Assembly: GCF_963677075.1 (NCBI RefSeq)
Contig: NZ_OY781873.1
Location: forward strand, 2,505,715 to 2,569,714
DNA length: 64,000 nt
DNA from: an uncultured Sphaerochaeta sp.
GTDB taxonomy: Bacteria; Spirochaetota; Spirochaetia; Sphaerochaetales; Sphaerochaetaceae
Reading direction: 5' to 3'
The notes under the pieces were generated by a model. That model was given only the letters and a program-made list of their open reading frames with translations, was not told the origin of the DNA and made no database searches. This document shows positions 35,098-43,460 of this stretch, one piece after another (the first letter of the stretch is position 1; every line of letters begins with the position of its first letter). Both the position numbers and the translations under genes were made by a program.

Positions 35098-35868
35098 TTA
35101 GAGGGAGGTCCAGCCACCATCAACCAGCAGTAGGGTACCGGTTACCATGTCTGCATGATCACTTGCGAGATAAAGAACTGCAGAAGCAACATCATCAATG
35201 GTGGCAACCCTCCCACGAGGAATCTTATCAAGTACCCCTTCAAGGAATGCTGGGTCATCCAGCCTTTCAGCAGTACCAGGGGTATAGACGAAGGTAGGGC
35301 CAACTGCATTGACCGTAATATTGCTTGGGGACCACTCGGCAGCCAATACCTTGGTGAGCATATTCAGCCCACCCTTTGAAGCACAATAGACAGCCTCATG
35401 GGGGATGGCCACCACAGAAGCCTGGCTGGAGATGTTCACAATACGTCCCTTTTTACGGGAGAGCATTCTCTTTCCTGCTTCCTGGCAACAGAAGAAGGTT
35501 CCTTTCAGGTTCAGATCCATCATCCAGTCCCAGTCTTCCTCAGTAATTTCCTCAGCTGGAATTGGATTACCCATTCCGGCATTGTTTACCAGTACATCGA
35601 TTGGCCCCATTTCCTCTTCAATACGGGAAAAACAATCCCTGATCGATTCAACTCTTCTCAAGTCAAGTTTGAAGGCTTTGCATTCGCCCCCTTGTTCCTG
35701 TATGTCGGCAGCAACCTGCTCAAGCGCATCTATGTCGCGTGCAGCGATAGCAACCCGTGCTCCCTCAAAGGCAATGATCTCTGCCAAGCCCTTGCCTATG
35801 CCTTTACTCGCCCCAGTTATTACCACCAATTTCCCTTCCAAGGTAGAACCAAACCGTTTTCCTTCCAT
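35098..35868 (-). CDS. Short-chain dehydrogenase/reductase
   Basis: A 256-residue classical SDR: TGASKGIG cofactor loop (TGxxxGxG), NNAGM, catalytic Ser in ISSQAS, and YCASKGG (Tyr and Lys). The C-terminal VTGTLLLVDGGW is typical of oxidoreductases acting on polyols or sugar acids such as gluconate 5-dehydrogenase-like enzymes. The start at 35868 is supported by GGAG eight nt upstream; a frame running back into the Crp gene leader is rejected. Divergent from the Crp-family gene. Confidence 0.85.
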   Translation of the reverse strand: MEGKRFGSTLEGKLVVITGASKGIGKGLAEIIAFEGARVAIAARDIDALEQVAADIQEQGGECKAFKLDLRRVESIRDCFSRIEEEMGPIDVLVNNAGMGNPIPAEEITEEDWDWMMDLNLKGTFFCCQEAGKRMLSRKKGRIVNISSQASVVAIPHEAVYCASKGGLNMLTKVLAAEWSPSNITVNAVGPTFVYTPGTAERLDDPAFLEGVLDKIPRGRVATIDDVASAVLYLASDHADMVTGTLLLVDGGWTSL

Positions 35869-36005
35869 ACCTGCGTCTCCTTCTTTCTGTAGCCTACGAC
35901 GGGTACCGACAATCGTCAAGCAAATCGATGTCCAACAAATTGTGAGCAGTTGTGTACAGTAGAGGCAGGGAATGGTACCATCTAGCCAGCGATAAAGGAT
36001 ACCAT

Positions 36006-36608
36006 ATGAAACCATACCAAGTACCCGAAACATTGATTGATAATTTTGCACAATTTGCTTCTCACTATGCGGATATCTCTCCCGCTGAGCTAAAACCAAT
36101 GATACAACATCTGCCAATAGCGTACTTCAAGAAAGGTACTGTGTTGATCAGGCAGGGAGACCCTGTAACTCAATGCTTTTTTATGTTGCAGGGATGCGCA
36201 AGGAAGTATGCAGTAAATGAGGAAGGAAAAGAAATTACCTCCGATTTCATTACAGAATATCAAAGCATCGCAATCCTCACTTCCAAGGACTCCCCCTACT
36301 TCGTTACATGTCTTGAGGATTCAGTCATGATTGTGGGTGATCTGGATCAACAATCAGATGAGTTTGATACATACCCTGTCTTTGCGGAAATAACAAGAAG
36401 GATGATGGAAGAGTCGCTTGGGAAAATGCATGATGAGTACACAGCCTTCATCAGTATGGGACCAGAGGACAGGGTCAAGAGACTTATGCAAACACGTATG
36501 GATCTGTTTGCGCGAGTCCCCCAACACCAACTTGCAAGCTATATCGGCATTACCGCTGAATCCTTGAGCAGGATCAAACGCCGCCTTGCTGAGTCCTCTC
36601 TTGTATGA
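36006..36608 (+). CDS. Crp/Fnr-family transcription regulator
   Basis: A 200-residue protein with an N-terminal cNMP-type beta-roll (FKKGTVLIRQGDPVTQCFFMLQGCARKY) and a short C-terminal helix-turn-helix (HQLASYIGITAESLSRIKRRL). No N-terminal Fe-S cysteine cluster is visible, so it is not an Fnr oxygen sensor; this variant resembles regulators found beside DUF4386-type membrane genes. AAAGGA precedes the ATG at 36006. The last 35 bp overlap the convergent DUF4386 gene. Confidence 0.85.
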   Translation: MKPYQVPETLIDNFAQFASHYADISPAELKPMIQHLPIAYFKKGTVLIRQGDPVTQCFFMLQGCARKYAVNEEGKEITSDFITEYQSIAILTSKDSPYFVTCLEDSVMIVGDLDQQSDEFDTYPVFAEITRRMMEESLGKMHDEYTAFISMGPEDRVKRLMQTRMDLFARVPQHQLASYIGITAESLSRIKRRLAESSLV

Positions 36609-37230
36609 ACATTCTCCCTCGCGTCAGTACCAACCAAAAACCCAGGAGCAACTCACCTGCTGCCATGGGTATACTAAGGACGTCTTCCAGAAGCATGGCT
36701 GCCTGATATGACTGAGGGGTGAATGTCTCGATTCCATGAATGAGAGAATAGCCAACTCCCCCTATCAACAACAGGACTCCCAGCAGTTTGACAGGCCATC
36801 GGCCCTGTAACAAAACACTGCCTAGGAGCAGGAGATGAAAACCAAAGAGGAACAAACCGAAAGACCAGATCCGGAGGAATGCGTCCATTTGCTTACCAAA
36901 CAGGTAATATAGGGCGACTGCAAGGATACCTGAGTAAATAAAACGTGTCAGGCTGACCAGAGAAGCCAGATGCCTACCAAAAGGATTCATGATTACACAG
37001 AACCCGTAGGAAACCAAGAGATCGGTTACCAGTATCACCATGAACAAGAGATTCATGGCACGAAAAGACCCCTTATTGGCTTCAATCAATTGAAGGGTCT
37101 GCATTGGATCTGCCTCCCTATATAAAGAGGGGAAGATCATTCCATAGGCGAATCCAGCAGCAATCGCCATGATAAAGATGGACACACCTGAGATTAAGCT
37201 CCATGAGCGTATTGATTTGGCATTTTTCAT
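36574..37230 (-). CDS. DUF4386-type membrane protein
   Basis: A 218-residue protein with six or so membrane helices. The early FAYGMIFPSLY, central FRAMNLLFMVILVTDLLVSYG and C-terminal SIPMAAGELLLGFWLVLTRG match the DUF4386 pattern, of unknown function. GGAG lies 11 nt before the ATG. Its tail overlaps the Crp-family gene, which may control it or a related function. Confidence 0.7.
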   Translation of the reverse strand: MKNAKSIRSWSLISGVSIFIMAIAAGFAYGMIFPSLYREADPMQTLQLIEANKGSFRAMNLLFMVILVTDLLVSYGFCVIMNPFGRHLASLVSLTRFIYSGILAVALYYLFGKQMDAFLRIWSFGLFLFGFHLLLLGSVLLQGRWPVKLLGVLLLIGGVGYSLIHGIETFTPQSYQAAMLLEDVLSIPMAAGELLLGFWLVLTRGRMFIQERTQQGGV

Positions 37231-37390
37231 ATATATACGTACTCCTTACTAACTATTTACTTGGCTTTAGTATGACCACAAAGGAGTAAGGTTTCATTGA
37301 CGTACGTCAAGATTATGCATAAAAGTGATAAAAATAGGAAATGAATACATCCATGTGCCGGCAATTTAGATGCATTCTCTGTTAAACCTA

Positions 37391-37430
37391 CAAAAAATTA
37401 CAGCTTCAGCCACCGAAAGACAGCTGAAGC
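37391..37430 (-). terminator. Orphan Rho-independent terminator
   Basis: GCTTCAGC and GCTGAAGC form a perfect 8-bp stem; on the minus strand the 3' arm is followed by TGTAATTTTTTG. It cannot serve the flanking genes: DUF4386 begins further downstream and the MFS gene runs the other way. It implies a short minus-strand transcript in the 474-bp gap. Confidence 0.65.
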
Positions 37431-37438
37431 CAGATTAC

Positions 37439-37510
37439 CTAGAGGTATCGTTCAAGCTTTTTCACTGCAAGCTCAACCTTAGTCAATAGCTTTCTCAAAC
37501 TTCCAACCAT
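37439..37510 (-). CDS. Possible 23-residue cationic amphipathic peptide
   Basis: A 23-codon ORF (MVGSLRKLLTKVELAVKKLE then RYL) ends 8 bp before the orphan terminator. Spacing of Leu/Val and Lys/Arg suggests an amphipathic helix like those of small membrane-active or type I toxin peptides. An AGGTGA lies 9 nt upstream. Other frames upstream are also briefly open (DGWKFEKAID), so it may instead be the end of a decayed gene or part of a non-coding RNA. Confidence 0.3.
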   Translation of the reverse strand: MVGSLRKLLTKVELAVKKLERYL

Positions 37511-37704
37511 CTCTTACTATCACCTATTTTCTCTCTAAGATAGATACGATTCGTTTCTCTTCAATACCTACGTCTCATTCTCTCTCTGTTTTCCTACGAC
37601 GAGGCTAGGATGCAGTCAATATGCATTTCTCACTCTCTGTTGTTGACAACTGTGACGTTTCTAATCATAGTCACAGGTAATTCAAGCCAACTGGAGTCTC
37701 TACC

Positions 37705-38925
37705 ATGCCGAGAGAGAAAGAATCGATCTACCGGGGCGATACGGGTGTAAGGGTGTTCCTTACTACCATTTTGCTTACCGGTCTTGCTTACGGGCTGTAT
37801 CGTGGAATTCAGGACAACTATCTTGCAGAGATAGTAAAGATATCTGAATTTGAACGGGGAATTGTCGAATTCTTTCGGGAACTGCCGGGGCTCCTGCTTA
37901 TCTTCATCCTCGCTTCCATGTATCGATTCAGTGAGAGTACCGTCTACAAGGTAGGTACGCTTATCATGCTCTTCGGTTTGCTTGGCTTGTTGTTTCTCGG
38001 CTCCAGTAAAGTAGTAGTCATCCTCTTCATGGTTGTCTTCAGTAGTGGAGAGCATATTATCATGCCAATCAAGAGCTCGATGTCCCTCTCCTTTGCAAAA
38101 AGCGAGAAGGGAGGAGCCAGTCTGGGGGTTACCTCAGCGATCAGTCATGGGGGAAACATCGGTGGTTTTGTCATCGTCTCCATCCTCTTCTTGGTCCTTG
38201 GTCGCCTTGGGTATGCAAGGGATTCAATTGTTGGTTTCAGGGTGATATTCTTCCTCTCAGCATCCTTGCTCTTCTCAGCAGCAGTGATCGTCCTCACGAT
38301 GAGAGATCGGGGAAAACCGGTCAAACGAAGTCGGTTGTACTTCCATCGAAAGTTTGGGAAATTCTACATGCTGGAAGTATTCTATGGAGCAAGAAAGCAG
38401 ATCTTCCTTACCTTTGCTCCCTATGTCCTTATCCTTTTCTATGGAGCCGACACCTCAGTAATTGCGATGTTGCTGGCCATCTGTGCAATCTTCGGCATGT
38501 TGCTCAGTCCGGTTATCGGAATATTGGTGGACAAACTGGGATATAAGACCATCATGGTAGCCGATACCATCATTCTCGTTGCGGTATGTTTGCTTTATGG
38601 CTTTGCACACCGGATATTCCCGATGGAGATAGCATTCATTGTGGTATGTGTCAATTTTGTACTTGATTCGATTATCAGCCTTGCAAGCATGGCAACAAAT
38701 GTGTATGTGAGAGACCTATCCTCTTCCCGTGAAGAGCTTACAGCTACCCTTACAACGGGTATCTCGGTCAATCACCTGATCAGTGTCATAATCGCACTGC
38801 TTGGTGGATTTATCTGGAAAACGCTCGGCATCGAAGTACTGTTCTCCCTCTCAGCGGTCCTTGGTTTGGCTAACTCGGTGTTTGCAGCAACCATTAAAAA
38901 ACCGGAGAACCGAACACTCTACTAA
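37705..38925 (+). CDS. MFS transporter
   Basis: A 406-residue protein with 12 hydrophobic helices and a central basic loop (RDRGKPVKRSRLYFHRKFGK). The first half has LAYGLYRGIQDNYLAEIV and SSGEHIIMPIKSSMS; the second half has the MFS-type loop GILVDKLGYKTIM. Substrate is not readable. GGAG precedes the ATG by 8 nt. The preceding 474 bp hold no larger ORF, only the orphan terminator and small ORF on the other strand. Its 3' end overlaps the prenyltransferase gene by 32 bp. Confidence 0.78.
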   Translation: MPREKESIYRGDTGVRVFLTTILLTGLAYGLYRGIQDNYLAEIVKISEFERGIVEFFRELPGLLLIFILASMYRFSESTVYKVGTLIMLFGLLGLLFLGSSKVVVILFMVVFSSGEHIIMPIKSSMSLSFAKSEKGGASLGVTSAISHGGNIGGFVIVSILFLVLGRLGYARDSIVGFRVIFFLSASLLFSAAVIVLTMRDRGKPVKRSRLYFHRKFGKFYMLEVFYGARKQIFLTFAPYVLILFYGADTSVIAMLLAICAIFGMLLSPVIGILVDKLGYKTIMVADTIILVAVCLLYGFAHRIFPMEIAFIVVCVNFVLDSIISLASMATNVYVRDLSSSREELTATLTTGISVNHLISVIIALLGGFIWKTLGIEVLFSLSAVLGLANSVFAATIKKPENRTLY

Positions 38926-39808
38926 GCAGGAAAGCAATAACAAAACTCAATGAGAACGAGATAAAGGTAGAAGAAGCAAAGCCCATATGTTGGGCTTTGT
39001 GTGCTTCATCCATGCCCGCTTTTCTCACTCTCCTAAACAGGACCAAGAAACGGATGGCCAGAAATACCAGCAGAGGAAGGAAGTACACTGGATACATTCC
39101 AACAAACACAAACACGGCACTTACCAGATAGGCTGCCAAACCTTCAGCTGCAACCAAGGCAACACTGCCTCGTTTTCCCAGGAGAATGGAAAGTGTTTTC
39201 CTTCCATTTGCTGTATCACCTATCCGGTCGCATCCATTGTTCACCGAAAGGATCATACCAATAAGCAAAAGAAAGGGAGCAGTTGCTGCAACCTCCTTGG
39301 CACCAAGGGGAACTCCCAGAACGAAAAGCGTGATCAAAAAGAGAACACTGCCCAGAAAGCCTCCGGCAAACAGTTCACCAAACGGAGTCCTGCTGATCGG
39401 CAGTGGCCCGGCTGTATAGAAGAAACCAACAAGCATGCACATCCCACCAACCAGGATAAGGTACCAGCTGGTCATATAAGCCAGAACAAGGCCCAGTACA
39501 GCAGCTAGGGCGAACAGGGCAAGGGAGATAAGCAAGGCAGAGAGCGGATTCACCTGCTCATGGACCAAGACCTTCTCTTTCTCCTTGGTATAGGTGAGAT
39601 TGTCTGTCCCCCGATAATAATCGAAAAAGGTGTTAAAGCCAGTGGTTCCCATATCGACGAAAAGGGTTGCAAACCCCATGATCACCCATGGAAGCAAGGG
39701 TACGTTATCAAGCATATTTAGTGCATATAGAGAAGCACAAGCGAAGGTCCCCATGCTGATGACCTTCGTTCGCATCTCTACGATATTAAGGAACTGGCGT
39801 ATTGTCAT
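38894..39808 (-). CDS. UbiA/MenA-family prenyltransferase
   Basis: A 304-residue membrane protein with about eight helices. The first Asp-rich motif is NTFFDYYRGTD near residue 58 and the second DRIGDTANGRKT near residue 190, the Mg-diphosphate ligands of UbiA enzymes. It prenylates an aromatic acceptor; the pattern fits MenA-like (dihydroxynaphthoate) enzymes, but no other quinone genes are present. There is no ribosome site; TATAAT ends 6 nt before the ATG. Confidence 0.82.
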   Translation of the reverse strand: MTIRQFLNIVEMRTKVISMGTFACASLYALNMLDNVPLLPWVIMGFATLFVDMGTTGFNTFFDYYRGTDNLTYTKEKEKVLVHEQVNPLSALLISLALFALAAVLGLVLAYMTSWYLILVGGMCMLVGFFYTAGPLPISRTPFGELFAGGFLGSVLFLITLFVLGVPLGAKEVAATAPFLLLIGMILSVNNGCDRIGDTANGRKTLSILLGKRGSVALVAAEGLAAYLVSAVFVFVGMYPVYFLPLLVFLAIRFLVLFRRVRKAGMDEAHKAQHMGFASSTFISFSLSFVIAFLLSRVFGSPVF

Positions 39809-39814
39809 AAGGAA

Positions 39815-39843
39815 ATTATACTGTTTTTATGGGATATTTTCCA
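39815..39843 (-). promoter_or_regulatory. Promoter of the UbiA-type gene (leaderless)
   Basis: Minus strand TGGAAA (39838-39843) and perfect TATAAT (39815-39820) are 17 bp apart. Transcription should start at or within a base or two of the ATG at 39808. Confidence 0.45.
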
Positions 39844-39897
39844 TGCTTCTTCACTTTACCACTTGATTTTCATATAAACCTCCATGTATTCTGCTTT

Positions 39898-39922
39898 TGC
39901 ATATTAATACCAATGATATGCA
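39898..39922. promoter_or_regulatory. Inverted repeat upstream of the TAXI-TRAP operon
   Basis: TGCATAT and ATATGCA form a perfect 7-bp palindrome with an 11-nt spacer, about 105 bp before the binding-protein gene. Candidate operator. Confidence 0.35.
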
Positions 39923-40026
39923 TTCCTACCCATCTGGCAAAACAACGATAAGAAGTGCTCAGAAAGTGGTTCTTGGAAACATGCAGGCCTATACCCCTGC
40001 GAGAATTTTATTTACAGGAGAAACGT

Positions 40027-41013
40027 ATGAAAAAAAGACAGCTGTTCCTAATTGCTCTTCTGGCCTTGGTCATGAGCATCTCCCTTTTTGCTGCAGGCGA
40101 TAGTGAAAAAGCACAGAGTGGCGAACTTGATAGAAGCAAGTACTTCATCACCGTTGCAACCGGACCTACCAGTGGTCTCTACTACCCAATCGGAGGAGCG
40201 TTCTCTTCTGTATTCCAGAATAAACTTGGCTACAAGTCATCAGCACAGGCAACCGGTGCTTCAGCAGAGAACGTCACCCTGATCAGGGAAAATCGTGCTG
40301 AGATGGCAATTGCCATGAGTGATGTTGTAGCACAGGCATACCAGGGTTTTGGTGCTTATGAGGGCAAGGAACCTGCTACAGAGCTCCGCGCTCTGCTTGG
40401 TCTCTACCCCAACTATGTACAGCTGGTTACCACTGACAAGACCGGTATCAAGAAGTTCACCGATCTGAAAGGTAAGCGTGTCGGCATCGGCGCCCCCAAT
40501 AGTGGTGTTGAGGTCAATGCAAGAATGATGTACGAAGCACACGGCATGACCTATGCTGACAGCAAGGTTGACTACCTCAACTATGGTGAGGCTATCGCAC
40601 AGTTGAAGAACAACATGGTTGATGCAGTCTTTGTAACCAGTGGCATTCCCAATGCAACCATCATGGAGCTTGGCACCACCAGCAAGATTGTACTCGTACC
40701 CATCGAAGGCGAAGGTCTTGCAACCCTGAAGCAGAACTATCCCTTCTTCGTTGAAGCAACCATTCCCGCTGACGTGTATGACACCGATTCTGATATCCAG
40801 ACCGCCACGGTTCGCAATATCATGATCGTGAATGAGAGTCTCCCTGTTGATGTAGCATATGACCTGACCAAGGGTATCTTCGAAAATATTGAAGACATCC
40901 AGGCAGCACATGCTACAGCAAAGAAGCACATCACCCTTGAGAACAGTCACATCGGTGTGGATATCCCCTTCCATGAAGGAGCTATCAAATACTACGAGGA
41001 AGCAGGACTGTAA
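40027..41013 (+). CDS. TAXI-family TRAP solute-binding protein
   Basis: A 328-residue exported protein: signal peptide (MKKRQLFLIALLALVMSISL, cleavage near FAAG) and a mature domain with FITVATGPTSGLYYPIGGAF, QATGASAENVTLI and GKRVGIGAPNSGVEVNARM, the TAXI signature. It delivers a solute, in some cases glutamate or other carboxylates, to the fused permease. CAGGAG precedes the ATG at 40027, so a longer frame is rejected. First gene of a three-gene operon. Confidence 0.9.
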   Translation: MKKRQLFLIALLALVMSISLFAAGDSEKAQSGELDRSKYFITVATGPTSGLYYPIGGAFSSVFQNKLGYKSSAQATGASAENVTLIRENRAEMAIAMSDVVAQAYQGFGAYEGKEPATELRALLGLYPNYVQLVTTDKTGIKKFTDLKGKRVGIGAPNSGVEVNARMMYEAHGMTYADSKVDYLNYGEAIAQLKNNMVDAVFVTSGIPNATIMELGTTSKIVLVPIEGEGLATLKQNYPFFVEATIPADVYDTDSDIQTATVRNIMIVNESLPVDVAYDLTKGIFENIEDIQAAHATAKKHITLENSHIGVDIPFHEGAIKYYEEAGL

Positions 41014-41022
41014 GCATTATTG

Positions 41023-41532
41023 ATGAAAAGCAGTACACAACGTAGTATTATTGTTGTTGTCCTCACCCTTGTGGTGGGGACACTGCTTCTCCTCTTCTTA
41101 CAAAGGCCAGGTCTTGCCTTGGTGTTGCGTGACCAGCAAACCGGAAAGGTGCTGGCCTCGATTCCCGTTGAAGAGGGAGAGCAGCTCACCTACAGCTGGA
41201 TCCATTCAGCTGAGTTCATTCCCTGGATTGAGGAATTCACCATCCAAAAGGATGGCTCATTCCGCCTAGACACCATCAAGGTAGCAGGCTTCGGAGCTGG
41301 TATTCCTGAGAACAAAGGCGTAACATCTGTGAAAGACGGTATGGTTGTCATGGAACAACTCGACCAAGTGTTTGGCGAAATTCGTTGGATCCATTCTCAA
41401 ACCGCATTAACCAGCATTACTGTTGGAAACACCATCTTTATCACCGGTGAGGATGTACCCCATCATATTCCGGTAGAATTAACTATAGAAGGAGTAGGAA
41501 CCATATGGCCAAGATATCCCTTGACGAAATGA
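41023..41532 (+). CDS. DUF1850 membrane-anchored protein
   Basis: A 169-residue protein with one N-terminal membrane segment (residues 7-25) and a periplasmic DUF1850-like domain (YSWIHSAEFIPWIEEFTI, GAGIPENKG). DUF1850 genes are regular companions of TAXI-TRAP transporters; their function is unknown. The ATG at 41023 is preferred to the adjacent TTG. It overlaps the permease gene by 28 bp. Confidence 0.8.
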   Translation: MKSSTQRSIIVVVLTLVVGTLLLLFLQRPGLALVLRDQQTGKVLASIPVEEGEQLTYSWIHSAEFIPWIEEFTIQKDGSFRLDTIKVAGFGAGIPENKGVTSVKDGMVVMEQLDQVFGEIRWIHSQTALTSITVGNTIFITGEDVPHHIPVELTIEGVGTIWPRYPLTK

Positions 41533-43460
41533 ATCCTGCCATGAAAAGCAAACAGGAGCAGCTGCTCAGCAAGTTCGAGAAAGAATCGAAGACACGTAAA
41601 TTCGACCACTATCTTCTTGCCCAGGGGCTGTATTGGATTTCCATCATTGTAGCACTATACCACTTTGGTACCTCATTTATAGGGTATCCGGCAACACATT
41701 TACACCGCTCACTCCATGTTGCCATGATTCTTTTCATGACATTCTTCCTCTACCCTGCCAACAAGAAAGCAAGCAGGAAATCCATCCCCTGGTATGACAT
41801 TGTGTTTGCAATTGCCTCACTTGCAGTGGCAGCATATGTCTGGATTGACTACATCAACTTCATCAACCGAATGGGGAGTCCCAATACCATGGATGTGGTC
41901 ATGGGAACCATCCTGATTCTCGTGGTACTGGAAGCAAGCAGGAGGATTTCTGGATGGCCATTGGTTATCCTCAGTCTCATCTTTTTGCTGTACGGGCTCT
42001 TTGGAAGAAATCTTCCAGGGATTTTCATGCATCGAGGCTATGACTGGAAAGCTCTGGTCAACCATATTTTCATCAACACAGAAGGTATCTATGGCACTTC
42101 TGTGGATGTAGCGGCATCATATATTTTCCTATTTATCATGTTTGGTACGGTCATGAATAAGTGTGGTATGGGACGATTCTTCAATGATCTTGCCCTTGCC
42201 TTTGCAGGAAGCTCCAAGGGTGGTCCGGCTAAGGTGGCAGTCATAGCGAGCGGATTCCTTGGTTCCATCAACGGAAGTGCTGTCGCCAATGTAGTTACCA
42301 CTGGAGCTTTCACCATCCCACTAATGAAAAAAACCGGGTATTCCAATGAGTTCAGCGGCGCTGTAGAATCGAGTGCCTCTGTTGGAGGGCAGCTTCTTCC
42401 CCCGATCATGGGTGCAGCAGCCTTCATCATGGCTGAGATGCTCGGAGTCAAATACAGTTCCATCGTCGTAAGTGCAGCAATACCTGCCCTACTCTACTAC
42501 CTCGGCATCTTGGTACAGGTCCAGCTTCGTGCTTCCAAGCTAAACCTTGAGGGACTTCCCAAGGATCAACTGCCGAAGTTGAAGGATGTGATGCGGGAGC
42601 GTGGACATCTCTTGATTCCCATCGCCTTTCTGCTCTACATGCTGCTTTTCAGTGGAGCCACAGTCATTTTCTCCGCCTTCTGGGCAATAGTTGCTACCAT
42701 CGCGGTCAGTATGGCAAGAAAGACAACCAGGATGACACTTCGCCAGATTCTCGATGCATTCTCTGAAGGTACCAGGGCTGTAGTTTCTGTAGCCGTTGCC
42801 TGTGCTGTGGTGGGAATCATCATTGGTGTGGTTAGTCTTACTGGGTTTGGTCTTAATATGGCCAATGCCATCATCCAGCTTGGACAGTCCAACCTGATGT
42901 TGACTCTCTTCCTCACCATGATCACCTGTATGATACTCGGTATGGGTCTTCCGTCCATACCAGCTTACCTGATCACCGCTACCATGGCAGCCCCGGCCCT
43001 TGTGAAGCTTGGCATCCCCCCATTGGCAGCCCATATGTTCGTCTTCTATTTTGCGATGTTTGCCAACATCACCCCTCCGGTTGCTCTTGCATCATTTGCA
43101 GCAGCAGGCTTGAGTGGCGGAGATCCCATGAAGACAGGCATACAATCGGTAAAACTCTCACTGGCTGGCTTTATCGTTCCCTACATGTTCATCTACAACT
43201 CAGCACTGCTGCTCATTGATGTAACGCCGCTGGTTGCGCTGCGGGTAGCAATTACCGCCATCTTGGGAGTTCTCTTGATCGGTATGGCAACAGAGGGGTA
43301 TCTGTTCAAAGACATGGTTTGGCCTGTACGTATTGCGGCCTTCTTTGGAGCCCTGCTCTTAATCTCTGCTAACGTGGTACAGGATATAATCGGTTTCTCT
43401 TTGGCGGTTCTAGTTGTACTCTTCCAGTTCTATTGGAAGCACAAGAAACAGATTGCCTAA
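41505..43460 (+). CDS. TRAP transporter fused permease (4TM + 12TM)
   Basis: A 651-residue protein with about 17 membrane helices: the DctQ-like part to residue 170 and the DctM-like part beyond, including SGFLGSINGSAVANVVTTG, GGQLLPPIMGAAAFIMAEM and GMGLPSIPAYLITA. It imports the solute presented by the TAXI protein using an ion gradient. GGAGTAGG precedes the ATG. It ends overlapping the convergent Gfo/Idh gene by 4 bp. Confidence 0.92.
   Translation: MAKISLDEMNPAMKSKQEQLLSKFEKESKTRKFDHYLLAQGLYWISIIVALYHFGTSFIGYPATHLHRSLHVAMILFMTFFLYPANKKASRKSIPWYDIVFAIASLAVAAYVWIDYINFINRMGSPNTMDVVMGTILILVVLEASRRISGWPLVILSLIFLLYGLFGRNLPGIFMHRGYDWKALVNHIFINTEGIYGTSVDVAASYIFLFIMFGTVMNKCGMGRFFNDLALAFAGSSKGGPAKVAVIASGFLGSINGSAVANVVTTGAFTIPLMKKTGYSNEFSGAVESSASVGGQLLPPIMGAAAFIMAEMLGVKYSSIVVSAAIPALLYYLGILVQVQLRASKLNLEGLPKDQLPKLKDVMRERGHLLIPIAFLLYMLLFSGATVIFSAFWAIVATIAVSMARKTTRMTLRQILDAFSEGTRAVVSVAVACAVVGIIIGVVSLTGFGLNMANAIIQLGQSNLMLTLFLTMITCMILGMGLPSIPAYLITATMAAPALVKLGIPPLAAHMFVFYFAMFANITPPVALASFAAAGLSGGDPMKTGIQSVKLSLAGFIVPYMFIYNSALLLIDVTPLVALRVAITAILGVLLIGMATEGYLFKDMVWPVRIAAFFGALLLISANVVQDIIGFSLAVLVVLFQFYWKHKKQIA

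Noticed and set aside
37630..38055. 141-codon minus-strand ORF over the MFS gene
   Set aside because: It is the antisense shadow of a clear membrane transporter, with low-complexity charged composition.
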